Below are positions 1 through 10,122 of a DNA stretch of 64,000 nt, in pieces. Position 1 is the first letter of the stretch; each line of letters starts with the position of its first letter. Under the pieces are notes generated by a model. That model had not been told where the DNA came from and did not search any database. It saw only the letters and a program-made list of their open reading frames with translations. A program made the translations under genes and the position numbers. The stretch is from Posidonia oceanica (lineage: Eukaryota; Streptophyta; Magnoliopsida; Alismatales; Posidoniaceae), in contig JAZBRS010000026.1 in assembly GCA_037176725.1 (NCBI GenBank), positions 63,714,501 through 63,778,500 of the forward strand. The letters are read 5' to 3'.

Positions 1-1731
1 GCCCCGTCGAGTTTCCCCGAGCTTGGCAGTGGAGTGACATGCAGTTGGCTCTGGAGCGGCTTCGCCCTGTTAGGCATCTGGGCCGCTTCTTGTTAGAGAT
101 CCTCCTAGAGGAGTGGGTAAGTTTCAATGTTTAGTCCCTTCTTTCCCCGCACAGTTTGTTGGTTTCTGACTGAGTTGTGCTTGTAGGTCGTCTGGAGACC
201 CTACTCTAAGGATGAGCATGCCGCTGAGGAGCCCGTGATGCGTGGTTCCCACTTGTTTTTTCAGGAGTGCTGGATCTTTAGCCTCTTCCGGTGCTACTAC
301 AGCCAGGTGGGCCGTGTCCTGCGACAGTTTGGCCTTCGGCAGGTTGTCCCAGCGCCCGGTCCTGCGGATTGCTCTCTGGGATCTTCTAGGGGAGGTCGGT
401 CTGATGCTCCTCAACAGTTTGCAGAGCGGCTCGAGAACTGGCGCTCGGGTGGCACAGCGCCCCTTTCTGACGGTTCGGTAGAGACAGAGGCAGCGTGGAG
501 GACCTAGTTTGACTCTTCGTTTGATCATCTGATTGTCCTCCATCGTGCTGTCTTTTATGATCACTCCAACATGCTAATGGGCATTGGTCCTGGTGCGAGT
601 GTTGGTGACCTTCAGCGGGAGTTGGCGACTGCCAACAGCTGCATTGATGAGCTGGTAAGCAACTCCCTTTGGTGTTTTTTTATTTTACTGCTTATTTACT
701 TGTTCATTTGCTTACACATCTCCCTTGTTTGCACAAATGGCCGCTTCAGAGGGGATGACTGAGGCGTTCAGGACTCAGCAGCAGCAGCACTCCTTGAGAG
801 TCGTGGAGTTAGTGCGGGAGAGGGACGAGCTCTTGTCCCACATGGACGAGCTTCGAGCACGGGTGAGTCTCGTTTCCTCTTTTCAGTTGTTTGTGCCTAT
901 TCCTGCTTGTTTAACTGTTGTCTTTTGATGTAGGCCGAGGGTGCCTCGACAAGTGCAGAGCCTCCCCCTGCTGCTGCTGTAGAGCCAGTCCCTTCTCACC
1001 TTGGGGAGATGCTTGCTGAGGAGACGCGTGCCCGTGATTCAGAGGTATTTCTGCTCTTTTCCTTACTTTGAATATATGTCCTTGGGCTTACGTGATCCTG
1101 TTTTTCTCTGCAGATCCAGGCGATAATGGAGATGATTCACACCCCTCCAGCCATGGGTCCCACTCAGAGTCAGCTTGACGATGCCTTGGGACGTGCTGAC
1201 GAGTTACAAGAGTGCCTGAGCCAGCGCGAGAGCCGTATCCAGAAGTTAGAGGCTCGTGTGGCGACATCTGATGTGGCAGCGGCTAGGGCCCAGTTTGAGG
1301 CTACTTCCCTGAGAAGGGTATTTCTATTCTGTCCTTAACGCTTTAGTTGTAGCTAGCCTTTCTGTTTTCTATTTATAAACCGCTCTAATTCTATGATTTG
1401 TTTTATTTCAGTTGAGTGATTTCCATGGGCGGCAGATGCGGGAAATGGAGATACGGTTGATGCAGACAGAGACAGTGGTTGCGATAGTGCTGATGTGGCT
1501 GATCTGATGCCTGCCCCTGTTGCTGCAGCTCCTGCGGGGTCAGGGCATTCTAGGGTCTTGACGACTGAGCAGATCGTGAGAGCGCGGTCTTCTCCCCACC
1601 TTGAGATGGTTCGCTCCATCTTGAGGGAGTCTCGGGAGAGGAGTCGGAGTGGAGCGACGTCTTCTGTGGCGCAGCCCACGCCGAGGCCACCAAGCAGTGG
1701 ACGCAAGGGTAGTGGCGAGTCGAGTCACTGA
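1..1731 (+). pseudogene. Plant-mobile-domain / coiled-coil gene, multi-exon, antisense to element A, 5' end missing
   Basis: Six exons can be traced on the plus strand: 1-116, 187-654, about 737-862, 934-1044, 1114-1317 and 1412-1731. Introns are 69-94 nt, most with GT...AG ends (for example GTAAG at 117 and TGTAG at 186). Exons 1 and 2 encode the C-terminal half of a plant mobile domain, with a VVWRPYSKDE block and a GRVLRQFGLRQ block, the family's most conserved stretches. Later exons are Glu/Arg-rich and look coiled-coil (SQLDDALGRADELQECLSQR). A TAG at 505-507 interrupts exon 2, the acceptor before 737 reads CAA rather than CAG, and the last exon shifts frame near 1460-1470, so this copy is a pseudogene. 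It lies downstream of A's integrase on the opposite strand, like antisense extra ORFs reported in some Tat elements. A captured or unrelated host gene fragment is the alternative. The role of such proteins in retrotransposons is unknown. Confidence 0.7.
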
Positions 1732-3089
1732 GTCTGTGTTTGTTTCTGTCAGAGTCTGTATAACCATTTATATGAAATGAAATGCTCCCTTGTTTACCTG
1801 CACATGCTTACTTGTTTGTTAGTAATCACAAGACATACCTTTCTCGACAGAAGAATTGGCTAAGTTAAAAAAAGACGATATAACAAATGTGAATAAAACG
1901 AAAGCATACTTATTCTTGAAAAATGAGTGGAGAGAATTAATTTCTGGCCTCAGCTAAAGAGATGGAAAATCGGAGCCCAGTGGACGCTGATTGTGAGTCA
2001 TCCGTGGATGCTCTAAAGATTGTTGCCTAAGCAATGTCTTTGTTGAGAGAACGCACTCAAGCCGTGAGACACGCTTGAGTAGGACATTAACTCCGAATCT
2101 AGGTGGGTCGATTGTTGCATCATCAGCCAGATTAATTCCAGTTTTCCTACTTACTAAGTTCTCACTTGTAGGTAGGTTGGATGTTTTGGTTTCTTTGTTT
2201 TTTTTGTTTTTTTGTCTTTTTCTAGGTTTTATAATTTTTTGGTGTTTTGAGTTATGTGATTTTTTTGGATTTTGGGTTATGTGATTTTTGGATTTTAGGG
2301 TTGTATGATTTTTTTAGATTTTTGGGTTATGTGATTTTTTGGATTTTTGAGTTATGTGATTTTTTTAGATTTTTGGGTTATGTGATTTTTTTGGATTTTT
2401 AATTTTTCTAATGGCCTTGGGGTCTGTTTCAACCAGATGAGTGGGCCCTACATTCATGGATGTGTCCCTTAGGCCATGCCTGTACCTTTTAGAGACTTTG
2501 GTCCACACACCAGTCCTTACTTGGGTTGCTATTCCCTGGGCCTTTTCTATCCTTGACCACCTGGGGTTGCTTACTCCTTGCCTGTTGGTGGAAATAGGAT
2601 GGGGGAGGTTTTGGGATACAGTGAACTCTCGATTTTTGCTTAGGCCTTGAATCCCGCTTGCCGTTCTTTTGTCCTTAATGCGTCTTTCTAGGATTTATAC
2701 TTTTAAATGCATAGACAGCTTTTGCCATGCTCTTTTCTGCTCTTTGGACAGCTCTTTGCTGACCTCTTTTAGTTGGACAGTTTCTTTTTCTGTCTCTTTT
2801 CGTTTGCTCCTCACTTGGACAGCTTCTTTGCTGCCTTCTTTCCTCTCTATTTGGGTGGTTTTTGCTGCCATCTTTTCTGGACGCTTTCTAGATTACTTGA
2901 CAAGCAGTTTGTATTCTAAGCCTCTACTCCGAGCCTACCTTTCCTTTACCTCCCCGTGCAGTGTGTATGTGGAGACAGGTCAAGGCATGGGTCCCCCCTA
3001 GGTGTTCCTCTTCCTATTGGCTTTAGGAATCTCCCCTTTTCTGGCTTGGTGTTAGGCCCTAGGTGTTTTCAATGATATAAGCATGCTGG
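1732..3089 (-). other. Noncoding 3' region of element A, shared with element B
   Basis: No credible ORF. From about 1790 to 3089 the reverse complement aligns by eye with 53000-54390 of element B. Examples are the TAGAAAGACGCATTAAG block (2680s here, 53400s there) and the CGTGTCTCACGGCTTG block. The shared sequence lies between integrase and the extra gene in A, and between gag and the 3' LTR in B. Confidence 0.7.
2175..2410. repeat. AT-rich minisatellite, GATTTTTTGGATTTTTGGGTTATGT-like unit
   Basis: About 240 bp made of units of roughly 25-35 nt built from GATTTTTNGGATTTT and GGGTTATGT, five to six copies with length changes in the T runs. The matching place in element B (53690-53945) holds a different but related tandem repeat on the other strand, so the array mutates quickly at a conserved position. 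Confidence 0.8.
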
Positions 3090-4583
3090 TCAAGGGTAGT
3101 ACCTTTTCAGGTGCATTGCGTTCCAAGGGTCAGGAAGATCTGTCCTGTTCTGGGACAACCGATAGGCATTCCCTGGATATGCAGCAACCACTATGTAGGG
3201 CCCTTCCCAGTTTGACTTCAACTTTCCCTTAGGGTGGGACTTATTGTAAGTCACCACTTCTTTAAGCACCAGATCACCAATATTAAACTTGCGTTCAATT
3301 ACTTTCTTTTGGTAAGCCTTGGTTAACCTTTGTTGGTAGACACGCATATGCTCGGCGGCTGCCAGCCGTTTCTCATCACAAAGTTCCAAATGAAGGAGTA
3401 AGGCTTGCCTCTTTTCTTCAGGAGACATTCTCCTGTCAATTTTAACTCTTAACAAGGGGATCAGGATCTCGTATGGGACCACTGCTTCCATACCAAAGGC
3501 TAAAGCATAAGGGGTTTGACCCGTTGCTGTCCTTATGGTGGTGCGGTATGCCCATAATGCATTAACAAGCTTATCTAACCAATCCGATCTCTTAGCGTCT
3601 TCTATCATCTTTTTAATGATTTTGATTAAGGTCTTATTAGTAGCTTCTGCTTGGCCGTTCCCTTGCGGGTAATACGGGGAAGAGTGGTGTAGAGTGATAC
3701 CAAATTTTTGGCATAACCGCTTGAACTCTTCTGAGATGAAGATTGGTCCGTTGTCAGCTACTAAGGCTTTAGGCACCCCGAACCTTGCGATGATATTCCA
3801 TTGCACGAATCGGCATAGGGTTGTGGCCTTGATGTTCGCAAACGCCTCCACTTCTGCCCATTTGGTGAAGTATTCCGTCGTTGTTAGGATGAAAGTGTTG
3901 CCTTTTCCCTGATGGATGGGTCCCACCACATCGAAGGCCCACATAGAGAAAGGCCAGGGTGTTGATAAAGCGTGAAATGCTGAAGCTGGAGCATGAATCT
4001 TGTTGGCGTGCAGCTGGCAGCTCTTGCACCACTTGACTTTACTTGCACAGTCAGCTTCCATGGTAGGCCAGTAATACCCCCTTCTGATGATCATCTTAGC
4101 CATGAACTGGGAGTTGATGTGGCCCCCGTAGACTCCCTCATGTGTTTCCTTGAGAATCTCGACTGACTCAAATGCATCCACACATCGGAGTTCAATCCCT
4201 AAGGGTGTTCTCCGGAAGAGTGTGTTGGCTCTGATGTAATACTTCGTAGCCATCCTCCTTAGTGCTTCTCTGTCCTTGGGAGTTGCATAGGTCGAGAAGG
4301 TACGATCTTGTCCATAATTCTGTATGTCATAATACCACGGGTTGCCATCGTCGTTTACTTCTGTAGCTCCTTGATAACAAACCTCTGTGCAAATTAAACT
4401 TTCCTGGTTTAGTCCCTCTCTGAGTTTTTGAACCCATTCGGCAGCAGACTCCACTGTTGGTGTGCTGATTTTTCGCACTGTGATGGATTGCTTGTCTGTC
4501 CCTGAGCTGAAGGGGAGCGAGGATGCCAATGAGGCCAGTGAATCAGTCAGGATGTTGTTGCTTCTAAGTGCGTGCACATACAT
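3090..4583 (-). CDS. Element A integrase, with tail of the second RNase H
   Basis: 497-residue open frame. The first 27 residues are the end of a Tat-type second RNase H (MYVHALRSNNILTDSLASLA). Then comes an HHCC zinc-binding segment (HEGVYGGH ... CKSCQ) and an rve integrase core with its triad visible: Asp in WAFDVVGPIH, Asp in VADNGPIF, Glu in GQAEATNKT. The C-terminal part contains FNIGDLVLKEV and ends DPWNAMHLKRYYP. There is no chromodomain, as expected for the non-chromovirus Tat group. The protein would insert element cDNA into the genome. The domain is intact here, although the frame upstream is broken, so it could not be made as part of a full polyprotein. Confidence 0.9.
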   Translation of the reverse strand: MYVHALRSNNILTDSLASLASSLPFSSGTDKQSITVRKISTPTVESAAEWVQKLREGLNQESLICTEVCYQGATEVNDDGNPWYYDIQNYGQDRTFSTYATPKDREALRRMATKYYIRANTLFRRTPLGIELRCVDAFESVEILKETHEGVYGGHINSQFMAKMIIRRGYYWPTMEADCASKVKWCKSCQLHANKIHAPASAFHALSTPWPFSMWAFDVVGPIHQGKGNTFILTTTEYFTKWAEVEAFANIKATTLCRFVQWNIIARFGVPKALVADNGPIFISEEFKRLCQKFGITLHHSSPYYPQGNGQAEATNKTLIKIIKKMIEDAKRSDWLDKLVNALWAYRTTIRTATGQTPYALAFGMEAVVPYEILIPLLRVKIDRRMSPEEKRQALLLHLELCDEKRLAAAEHMRVYQQRLTKAYQKKVIERKFNIGDLVLKEVVTYNKSHPKGKLKSNWEGPYIVVAAYPGNAYRLSQNRTDLPDPWNAMHLKRYYP

Positions 4584-4905
4584 AACCCTGTCGAATTTCT
4601 TCAGTAAGGCTTTAGCTAGGTTGCAGTATTCCTACAGCTTTGGCGAGAGGGTCTTGTATTTGTTGAGGACTTGCTGTATGACAAGCTGTGAGTCTCCCAC
4701 AACTTTTAGTCTTCTTGCCCCTAGATCGAGAGCCATTCGGAGCCCTAGAATGAGTGCCTCATATTCTGCAATGTTATTACTTGCTGAGAAGAGTAGCTGG
4801 GCTGCAGTGGGGAGAACAATACCCTCTGGAGTGAGGAGTGTTGCCCCTATTCCAGCACCCTATGAGGAGGGTCCATTCTCTGATGAGTAGCATGACATTA
4901 CTAAT
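4584..4905 (-). pseudogene. Element A second (Tat-type) RNase H, broken
   Basis: Between the first RNase H and integrase, the minus strand encodes GAGIGATLLTPEG, NNIAEYEALILGL and VVGDSQLVIQQV. These are the DEDD-region blocks of the extra RNase H that Tat-lineage plant retrotransposons carry after their original one. It is broken twice: a frame change near 4860-4890 at the start of the domain and a stop codon at 4632-4634 (CTG TAG GAA). The domain is thought to degrade the RNA strand of RNA:DNA hybrids. Element E has the better preserved copy at 56692-57527. Confidence 0.8.
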
Positions 4906-5736
4906 TGCCAGTATTTCCTGGTCTGGGAAATCTGTTGATACTGGCTGATATTCCGACACAGGTAGCCTGGCAAGTTGATCCGCAATAGCTTGCCCCTTGA
5001 CTGCCTTCTGAGTGATGAACTGCAGGTCGAACTCAGTGAGGAGCATTTGCCATCGTGCTAGCCTTCTGGACAATGCAGGTTTCTCGAACATGTACTTGAT
5101 AGGGTCCATCTTGGCTATGTAGCAGACTTTGTGTGCCAGAAAGTAGTGTCTGAGCTTCTGTGAGGCCCATACTAAGGCTAGGCAATGTCTCTCAATCTGA
5201 GAGTACTTCCTCTCGTATTCAATGAATGTCCTACTGAGGTAATAAACCGCTTTCTCCTTCCTTCCAGTCTCATCGTGTTGTGCCAGGACAACACCCACTG
5301 AGTTATCAGTGACGGCCAGGTGGAGTAGCAATGGCCTCTCGGGGACCGGAGCAGTCAACACTGGAGGGTTGAGGAGGTAAAGCTTTAAATCATCGAAAGC
5401 CTTTTGACAGGTATGATCCCACTTGAATTCCGTGCCGCCTTTTAAAAGCCCATAGAATGGTCTACACTTCTCCGCATGCTGAGAGATGAATCTGCAGATA
5501 AATTGTAGCCTCCCTATGAGTCCTCTGAGCTCCTTGATATTCTTTGGAGGCGACATGGCTGTTATAGCTTTAGCTTTGGTGGGATCCACTTCTATGCCTC
5601 TTTTGCTCACTATGAAGCCAAGTAGTTTTCCGGCAATGACCCCGAAGACACACTTCTTGGGGTTCATTCTGAGGTTGTACTGGTCTGCTCTCTGGTGTAC
5701 TCTTTCCAGTGCTTCAAAGTGTCCTTCTCTTGTTTT
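4906..5736 (-). pseudogene. Element A RT thumb/connection and first RNase H
   Basis: After an in-frame TAA (5737-5739) just behind the YVDDLLVK active-site block, the frame continues with MNPKKCVFGV and GFIVSKRGIEVDPTKAKAI, the RT palm/thumb boundary. Next come IGRLQFICRFI (thumb) and the RNase H start RPLLLHLAVTDNSVGVVLAQ, then KAVYYLSRTF, ERHCLALVWA and QKAVKGQAIADQLARLP. The frame is lost near 4880. Neighbours are RT (upstream) and the second RNase H (downstream), as in an intact Tat pol. Confidence 0.87.
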
Positions 5737-6726
5737 TTATTTTACTAACAAGTCATCCACATAGCACTCCATGCAATCATGTATCATGTCGTGAAAGATT
5801 AACATCATAGCCCTCTGATAGGTGGCTCCAGCGTTCTTTAATCCGAACGTCATGACTACATAGCAGTAGGTTCCCCATGGAGTGGTAAATGAGGTCTTCT
5901 CCTGATCTTCTTCTGCGAGTTTAATCTGGTTGTAACCAGAGAAACCGTCCATGAATGAGAGCATCTCATGGCCTGCAGTGTTGTCTATGAGGATGTCTAT
6001 ATGTGGAAGAGGGAAATCATCTTTTGGACATACTTTATTGAGGTTTCTGTAGTCAATGCACACGAGCACTTTGCCATCTTTCTTCATTACTGGAACTATG
6101 TTTGCAATCCTTTCCGGATATACTACAACTCTGATGAACTTTGCTTTTTGTAGCTTATCTATCTCTTCTTTGACTTTTAGAGCGAGGTCTGGACGTAGAC
6201 GCCGAAGCTTCTGCTTTGCTGTCTTAGCGCCTGGCTTGAGAGGGAGCCTGTGCTCCACCAGTAGTGAATCAAGCCCGGGCGTTTCTCCGTAGGAGAAGGG
6301 TAGTACCTTCACGTATCTTTTGAGTAGTTTCTCCATTCTGAGTCGTTCATCTGAGTTGAGGGCAGAGCTTATCCGAACTAGTCGTGGAGCATCTTCAATC
6401 CCTAGATTTATTTCTTCTGTTTCTTCAGCGGCAGCCTTGGTCTGCTCATCATATTTCTTCATCATCTCTTCGAAGATGGCAGGGTCCACCGGTTCTTCTT
6501 CATCTGGGTCTTCTTCTGTGTCCACCAGATTGAAGACTTCGTAGTTACCAGTATTTTTATAGGTGATATTCGACACTTCTTCAACCAAGAAGATGGCGTG
6601 CGACGTGGCTAGCTCCCGTGGTAACACCGTGGTATAATGACATATCCTGACTGTTTGGGTGATTGGCTCCTTCCTGTTTTGGCCTGCACGCTTAGTAGAG
6701 TGATTAGATACTTTTTGTGAGGACAT
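5737..6726 (-). pseudogene. Element A reverse transcriptase
   Basis: The N-terminal part is an acidic linker with DTEEDPDEEEP. RT blocks follow in order: KPGAKTAKQKLRRLRPD, VMKKDGKVLVCIDYRNLN, CPKDDFPLPHIDILIDNTAG, SFMDGFSGYNQI, FGLKNAGATYQRAM and the catalytic YVDDLLVK. The wording of these blocks, especially DDFPLPHIDxLxDNTAGH, is that of Ogre/Tat elements. The frame ends at a TAA directly after the catalytic block. I chose the ATG at 6726 as the downstream side of a noncoding-looking spacer; the translation upstream of it does not resemble protein. RT sits in a different frame from gag-protease, which fits splicing or frameshifting between them. Confidence 0.88.
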
Positions 6727-6919
6727 GGTGGCGGTTAGGCCATCCCTGCCATGCCCTCGGCTACCTTCCCCACTATTAACTAAACTAGGAAATAAATTAC
6801 CGGAAAGTAAATTATGCGAAAATAAAATGCAGGAATTGAAAGCGGGAAAGAAATTATTTACAAGAGTGGGGATTGCCCCTAGGTTTGCCTCCACGGTGGA
6901 GGCGGTGCGCCATCGGGCG
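6727..6919 (-). other. Noncoding-like spacer between protease and RT, candidate Ogre-type intron
   Basis: The protease frame stops at 6920 and RT resumes one frame over at about 6726. The minus strand between contains an AT-rich stretch with CTTGTAAATAATTTC (possible donor, GT at 6861/6860) and several acceptor-like sites (TTTCCTAG, TTTAG, TTAATAG) near 6775-6790. Ogre elements are known for an intron in exactly this position. The stop at 6920 lies upstream of this donor, so either the stop is a later mutation or the true donor is elsewhere. Confidence 0.45.
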
Positions 6920-8518
6920 TTAGTCTGTGGCCCCGGCCCCTTCTTGCTCAAAGGGGCAAGGCCGTAAGTCGCTGAAGAGACAGGTGAGCTCGCAGACGGG
7001 GTCGGAGTCTTCTGCTTCAGTGCCTTCAGTGGAGGTTCCGGAGGAGTCGTTTGTTTGGACGTCCAGAGGCATGGGAGCTTCTGAAGAAGTGGGGAGAGTA
7101 GCAGGGACCTCTTTTGTGCAAGAGGTTGGTGCTTCTTTCTCGAGCTTCATCAGAGCGTTGAGGATGACTGGAACTTCTTCTGGATGGGGAGAAGGAGTTG
7201 GTGCCGTCTCGGGATCTGTAAGAGTGCCGAGGATGACGGTCTTAGAGGCTTCTTTAAGGCGGTGAGAAGAAGTTGCAGCTGTTGTTGTTACTGGGAGGTT
7301 GGGAACCGTGTCTGACACTTTTTTGTCGTGCACTTGTATCCCAATTGATATGAAGTGGTTGGCAAGTGACCACGCTAGAGGTCTGCTTGGATCTGGATGC
7401 CCAAGGTACCCTAGCCCGGTACGACTGCACTCCTCAGGTGTTTCGAGCGCGTCCCTCATTCCTTGCTCTTGGCGGCCGAGTCCTTTCCCTGAGGTGTACC
7501 CTATCTTGAGGAGAATCTCCCATGGCCTTTTCATGTGGTCCGGGTAATCGTATTGATTCATATCAATACTCCGGGGAGCAAAGACTTTCTTAACATTGTT
7601 TATGGCTTCGGCAGTGGAGTCCTTGACTGATGGTGCCGGAGTGGTAGTTGGGATTGTCACTAGGTGGGCTTCCGCCTCTACTGGCTCGTCTCCCAGTATT
7701 TTGATGATCTTCCCTTGGTAAGGGAACTTCATGCATTGGTAGCGCTGGGAGGTGACCGCCTTGATCTCTTCAATCCATTGGCGCCCCAGGATGAGTAGAT
7801 ACGAGATTGGGGCATTGACTATTATCAATTCTATTTCTATTTGGAGAGGGCCAATGGTAACTCTGAATGTGATTTTCCCCAAAGCTGTTTTCTTGTTGTT
7901 GTCGTACCCTGATACAATTAAGGCCGCTGGGCATAATTGAAACTCTGTTAGCCTAATTAACTGCAGGGTTTCTAGGGAGCATACATTTAGAGTTGCCCCT
8001 GTATCCACAAGCACACCATAAAGTTTATAATTGTTTATTACAATGGTAACACTTAATGGTAGAGTTCTTCTTTCAGGAGGAGCTAGCTCGGAATCAGTGA
8101 AGAAAACCGTAGGCTCTATGAACACGGTAGCGGCAACGGCTACCAGAGTTTCAACGGGTATGTCCTCCGGTACTTGGGCTTTCTTCAATACCTCTATCAG
8201 GATATCTCGGTGCTTCTCTGAGGCCCTGATCAGCTCGTAGATAGAGATCTTCGCTTGTGTCTTCCTGAGCTGCTCCAGGATGTCGAAGGTGCCTTCTATT
8301 CTCCGAGGTATGTGGAACTCTTGGCGAGGCGGAGAAACGACTCGTTCTGCATCAGGTGGAGGCGATGCGACTTGGTTGGAGATCTGCCCTGTTCTTGTGA
8401 TGGGGGCTTGCTGAGCTTGATTGTGCCCTTCCCTAGCGTAGCCAGACTTAAGCAGAGATAGAGGTCTTCTGAGGAGAGACTGCCCCTGATTTACGGGCAG
8501 CTGAGATGAACTCAGCAA
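6920..8518 (-). CDS. Element A protease 2 with G-patch domain
   Basis: 532-residue open frame. A helix block ISIYELIRASEKHRDILIEV near residue 95 matches ISIWDLIHTSAEHREAFLRV before the protease of element C. A retropepsin-like domain follows (about residues 140-290) with the active-site block LVDTGATLNVCS near 170 and the C-terminal LLILGRQW. Around residues 335-385, GYTSGKGLGRQEQGM and RTGLGY form a glycine-rich G-patch, a presumed nucleic-acid-binding module also found in Tat gag-pro. The C-terminal 150 residues are Thr/Pro/Ser-rich. It is in the same frame as gag and protease 1 upstream, separated from protease 1 by one TAG. Confidence 0.85.
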   Translation of the reverse strand: MLSSSQLPVNQGQSLLRRPLSLLKSGYAREGHNQAQQAPITRTGQISNQVASPPPDAERVVSPPRQEFHIPRRIEGTFDILEQLRKTQAKISIYELIRASEKHRDILIEVLKKAQVPEDIPVETLVAVAATVFIEPTVFFTDSELAPPERRTLPLSVTIVINNYKLYGVLVDTGATLNVCSLETLQLIRLTEFQLCPAALIVSGYDNNKKTALGKITFRVTIGPLQIEIELIIVNAPISYLLILGRQWIEEIKAVTSQRYQCMKFPYQGKIIKILGDEPVEAEAHLVTIPTTTPAPSVKDSTAEAINNVKKVFAPRSIDMNQYDYPDHMKRPWEILLKIGYTSGKGLGRQEQGMRDALETPEECSRTGLGYLGHPDPSRPLAWSLANHFISIGIQVHDKKVSDTVPNLPVTTTAATSSHRLKEASKTVILGTLTDPETAPTPSPHPEEVPVILNALMKLEKEAPTSCTKEVPATLPTSSEAPMPLDVQTNDSSGTSTEGTEAEDSDPVCELTCLFSDLRPCPFEQEGAGATD

Positions 8519-8527
8519 TGCAGGCCT

Positions 8528-9135
8528 CTAAATCTGGGTACACCCTTGGATGGCTTGAACATCTGTAAGCTGCTGAAATCCTTGGATGCTTGGGGCTTCA
8601 TCATCCCAGTCATCGGTCCAGCCACCTGTGCCATCTGGTGATGAACTTCCCATGTGAAATCCCGTTAGATAGGGTCTCCAGATCACTTCCAGGGCTGTTT
8701 CATGGTCTGCTTTGATGGTGATCACCTCCCCTTGGAATTTGAACTTTAAGAGCTGGTGTGTCGGGGATGCGACTGCACATATCTCTGCCAACCAAGTTCT
8801 TCCTAGGATTAACAGTTCTGCCAATTCACACTCCATCACCATCACCTTGGTAATGCTGGTGAGGGGGCCGATAGTAATTGCTAGCTGAACCGTCCCTATC
8901 ACCTCTGTCCGACTGTTATCAAAGCCCTTGCAGAAGATCTTTTCCTTGGTGATTTCTTCTTCTCCGACGTCCAGGTAGTCGAGTGTGTTTAAAGAGCATG
9001 CACTGTGACTAGCCCCTGTGTCTACAAGTATGTCGGGGAGAAGGTAACCATTGACTTCTACAGTGATCACTAAGGGCCAGAGTTGTTCCTTTGGAGTGGG
9101 TAGTTCCGAGTCCTTGAAGACTATATTCCTCCGCT
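8528..9135 (-). pseudogene. Element A protease 1 (tandem retropepsin-like domain)
   Basis: A second complete retropepsin-like domain lies upstream of protease 2 in the same frame. The start DSELPTPKEQLWPLVITVEVN parallels DSELAPPERRTLPLSVTIVIN of protease 2. The active site is ILVDTGASHSACS and the end is ELLILGRTWLAEI. It is followed by an acidic, Gly/Ser-rich linker ending at a TAG (8528-8530). Usual Ty3/gypsy elements have one protease domain. The parallel layout argues for tandem duplication followed by divergence. Both copies keep the catalytic Asp-Thr-Gly. Whether one unit acts as the dimer partner of the other is unknown. Confidence 0.8.
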
Positions 9136-10122
9136 CGTATCCTTTGATGATCTCTTGGGCTAGTTCAAAGGGATCTGCCTCGCCATTCTACTCTTGGGGT
9201 TGACCTTCTCCTGGGAGGAAATTGAAGTATTTGAGGAGCTCCAGGTCATTTGCCTCGCTTTCTCTGTCTTGTATTGCTTCTATTGGGAATTTCCATTCTA
9301 CGGATCCCTGTTCAGAGCATATCTCAAACTCATTGCTTTCCGTAACGGAGGAAACCAGCTCCAGCTCTCATTCGAGTAGGCAAATGGACACGATCTCGGC
9401 CTCTGATGGACTACCTTCTGCTTCCAGGTACACCACTAGATGATTAGGCAAAGGGTTCTAGTGTATTTGTAACTTGTGTTGTCCTGTCCTGGCCTCTTTC
9501 AACCTATCTTTGAGGGCTGACCACATTATTTCTCCCTTGTCATTTAGATCATATATTCTGTCCTTTAACACATAACATTCCTCGAGTGTGTGCCCATTTT
9601 TCTAGTGATATGCACAGTACTTGGACATGTTCGTGTTGGGGGCGTTTGGCTTTAGCACTGGGAGTTGCAAGTCCCCACTTTCAACCAGCATTCTGAAGAT
9701 GTCTGGAATTGTCTCTAGAAGTGGTGGGTAATTCTGTCTTCTTGGTCCTCTAGGTGCCTGTGGTGGAGGAGCATTGTGGTAGTCCCTCTACCCTTGTGGT
9801 GATGCTTTGTATTGATTATTGGTTTGCCCCTATTGGGCATTTATTGGGGAGTTAGAGTGTTGGGATTGGAACTGTTGGAGTGGCTGCCTCTGCTGTTCTG
9901 TTTGTTGATATTGAGGCTGCTGGAAATGTTTCCCCTTCCATCCCCTTTGGTTCTGCGTGGTTAGCTGTGCCATGCTGCTAGTGACACCTTCCATTGTATG
10001 CCCCGCAGTCTTCTTCCAGTTCTTTGCTTTGAGCTCCAGGAATGGTAGCTCTTCTTTGTTGCGCATCACTTTTGGGGCCCCTCTCGTATAATTGCGAATA
10101 GGTGTGGAAGTCACCTACCAAC
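9136..10122 (-). pseudogene. Element A gag C-terminal part and gag-protease linker, broken
   Basis: The minus-strand frame encodes KEELPFLELKAKNWKKTAG and a Gln-rich stretch, then YPPLLETIPDIFRMLVESGD and a zinc knuckle CAYH-x4-H-x4-C, followed by DLNDKGEIMWSALKDRL. Element B has the same protein at 51360-51977. The frame is cut by stops at 9830-9832, 9788-9790, 9602-9604, 9458-9460 and 9189-9191 and by a TGA near 9372; at several of these B has Gln. Gag would coat the element RNA and form the particle. The N-terminal part is missing because element E is inserted at 10123. Confidence 0.8.

Larger units (their letters stand above)
1..10122 (-). mobile_element. Element A: autonomous-type Tat/Ogre Ty3/gypsy retrotransposon, truncated by window edge and by element E
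   Basis: Reading the minus strand from 10122 down, the order is gag C-terminus, protease 1, protease 2 with G-patch, RT, RNase H, second RNase H, integrase, then noncoding sequence and an opposite-strand gene. This is the Tat/Ogre order. The gag reading frame is cut at 10122, where the 3' LTR of element E begins with TGTAG; the rest of gag and the 5' LTR should lie right of the window, beyond E. The 3' LTR should lie left of position 1. gag and both proteases share one frame while RT uses another. Several in-frame stops show it is inactive. Element B shares its gag type and the 1.8-3.1 kb region in inverted orientation. Confidence 0.88.
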
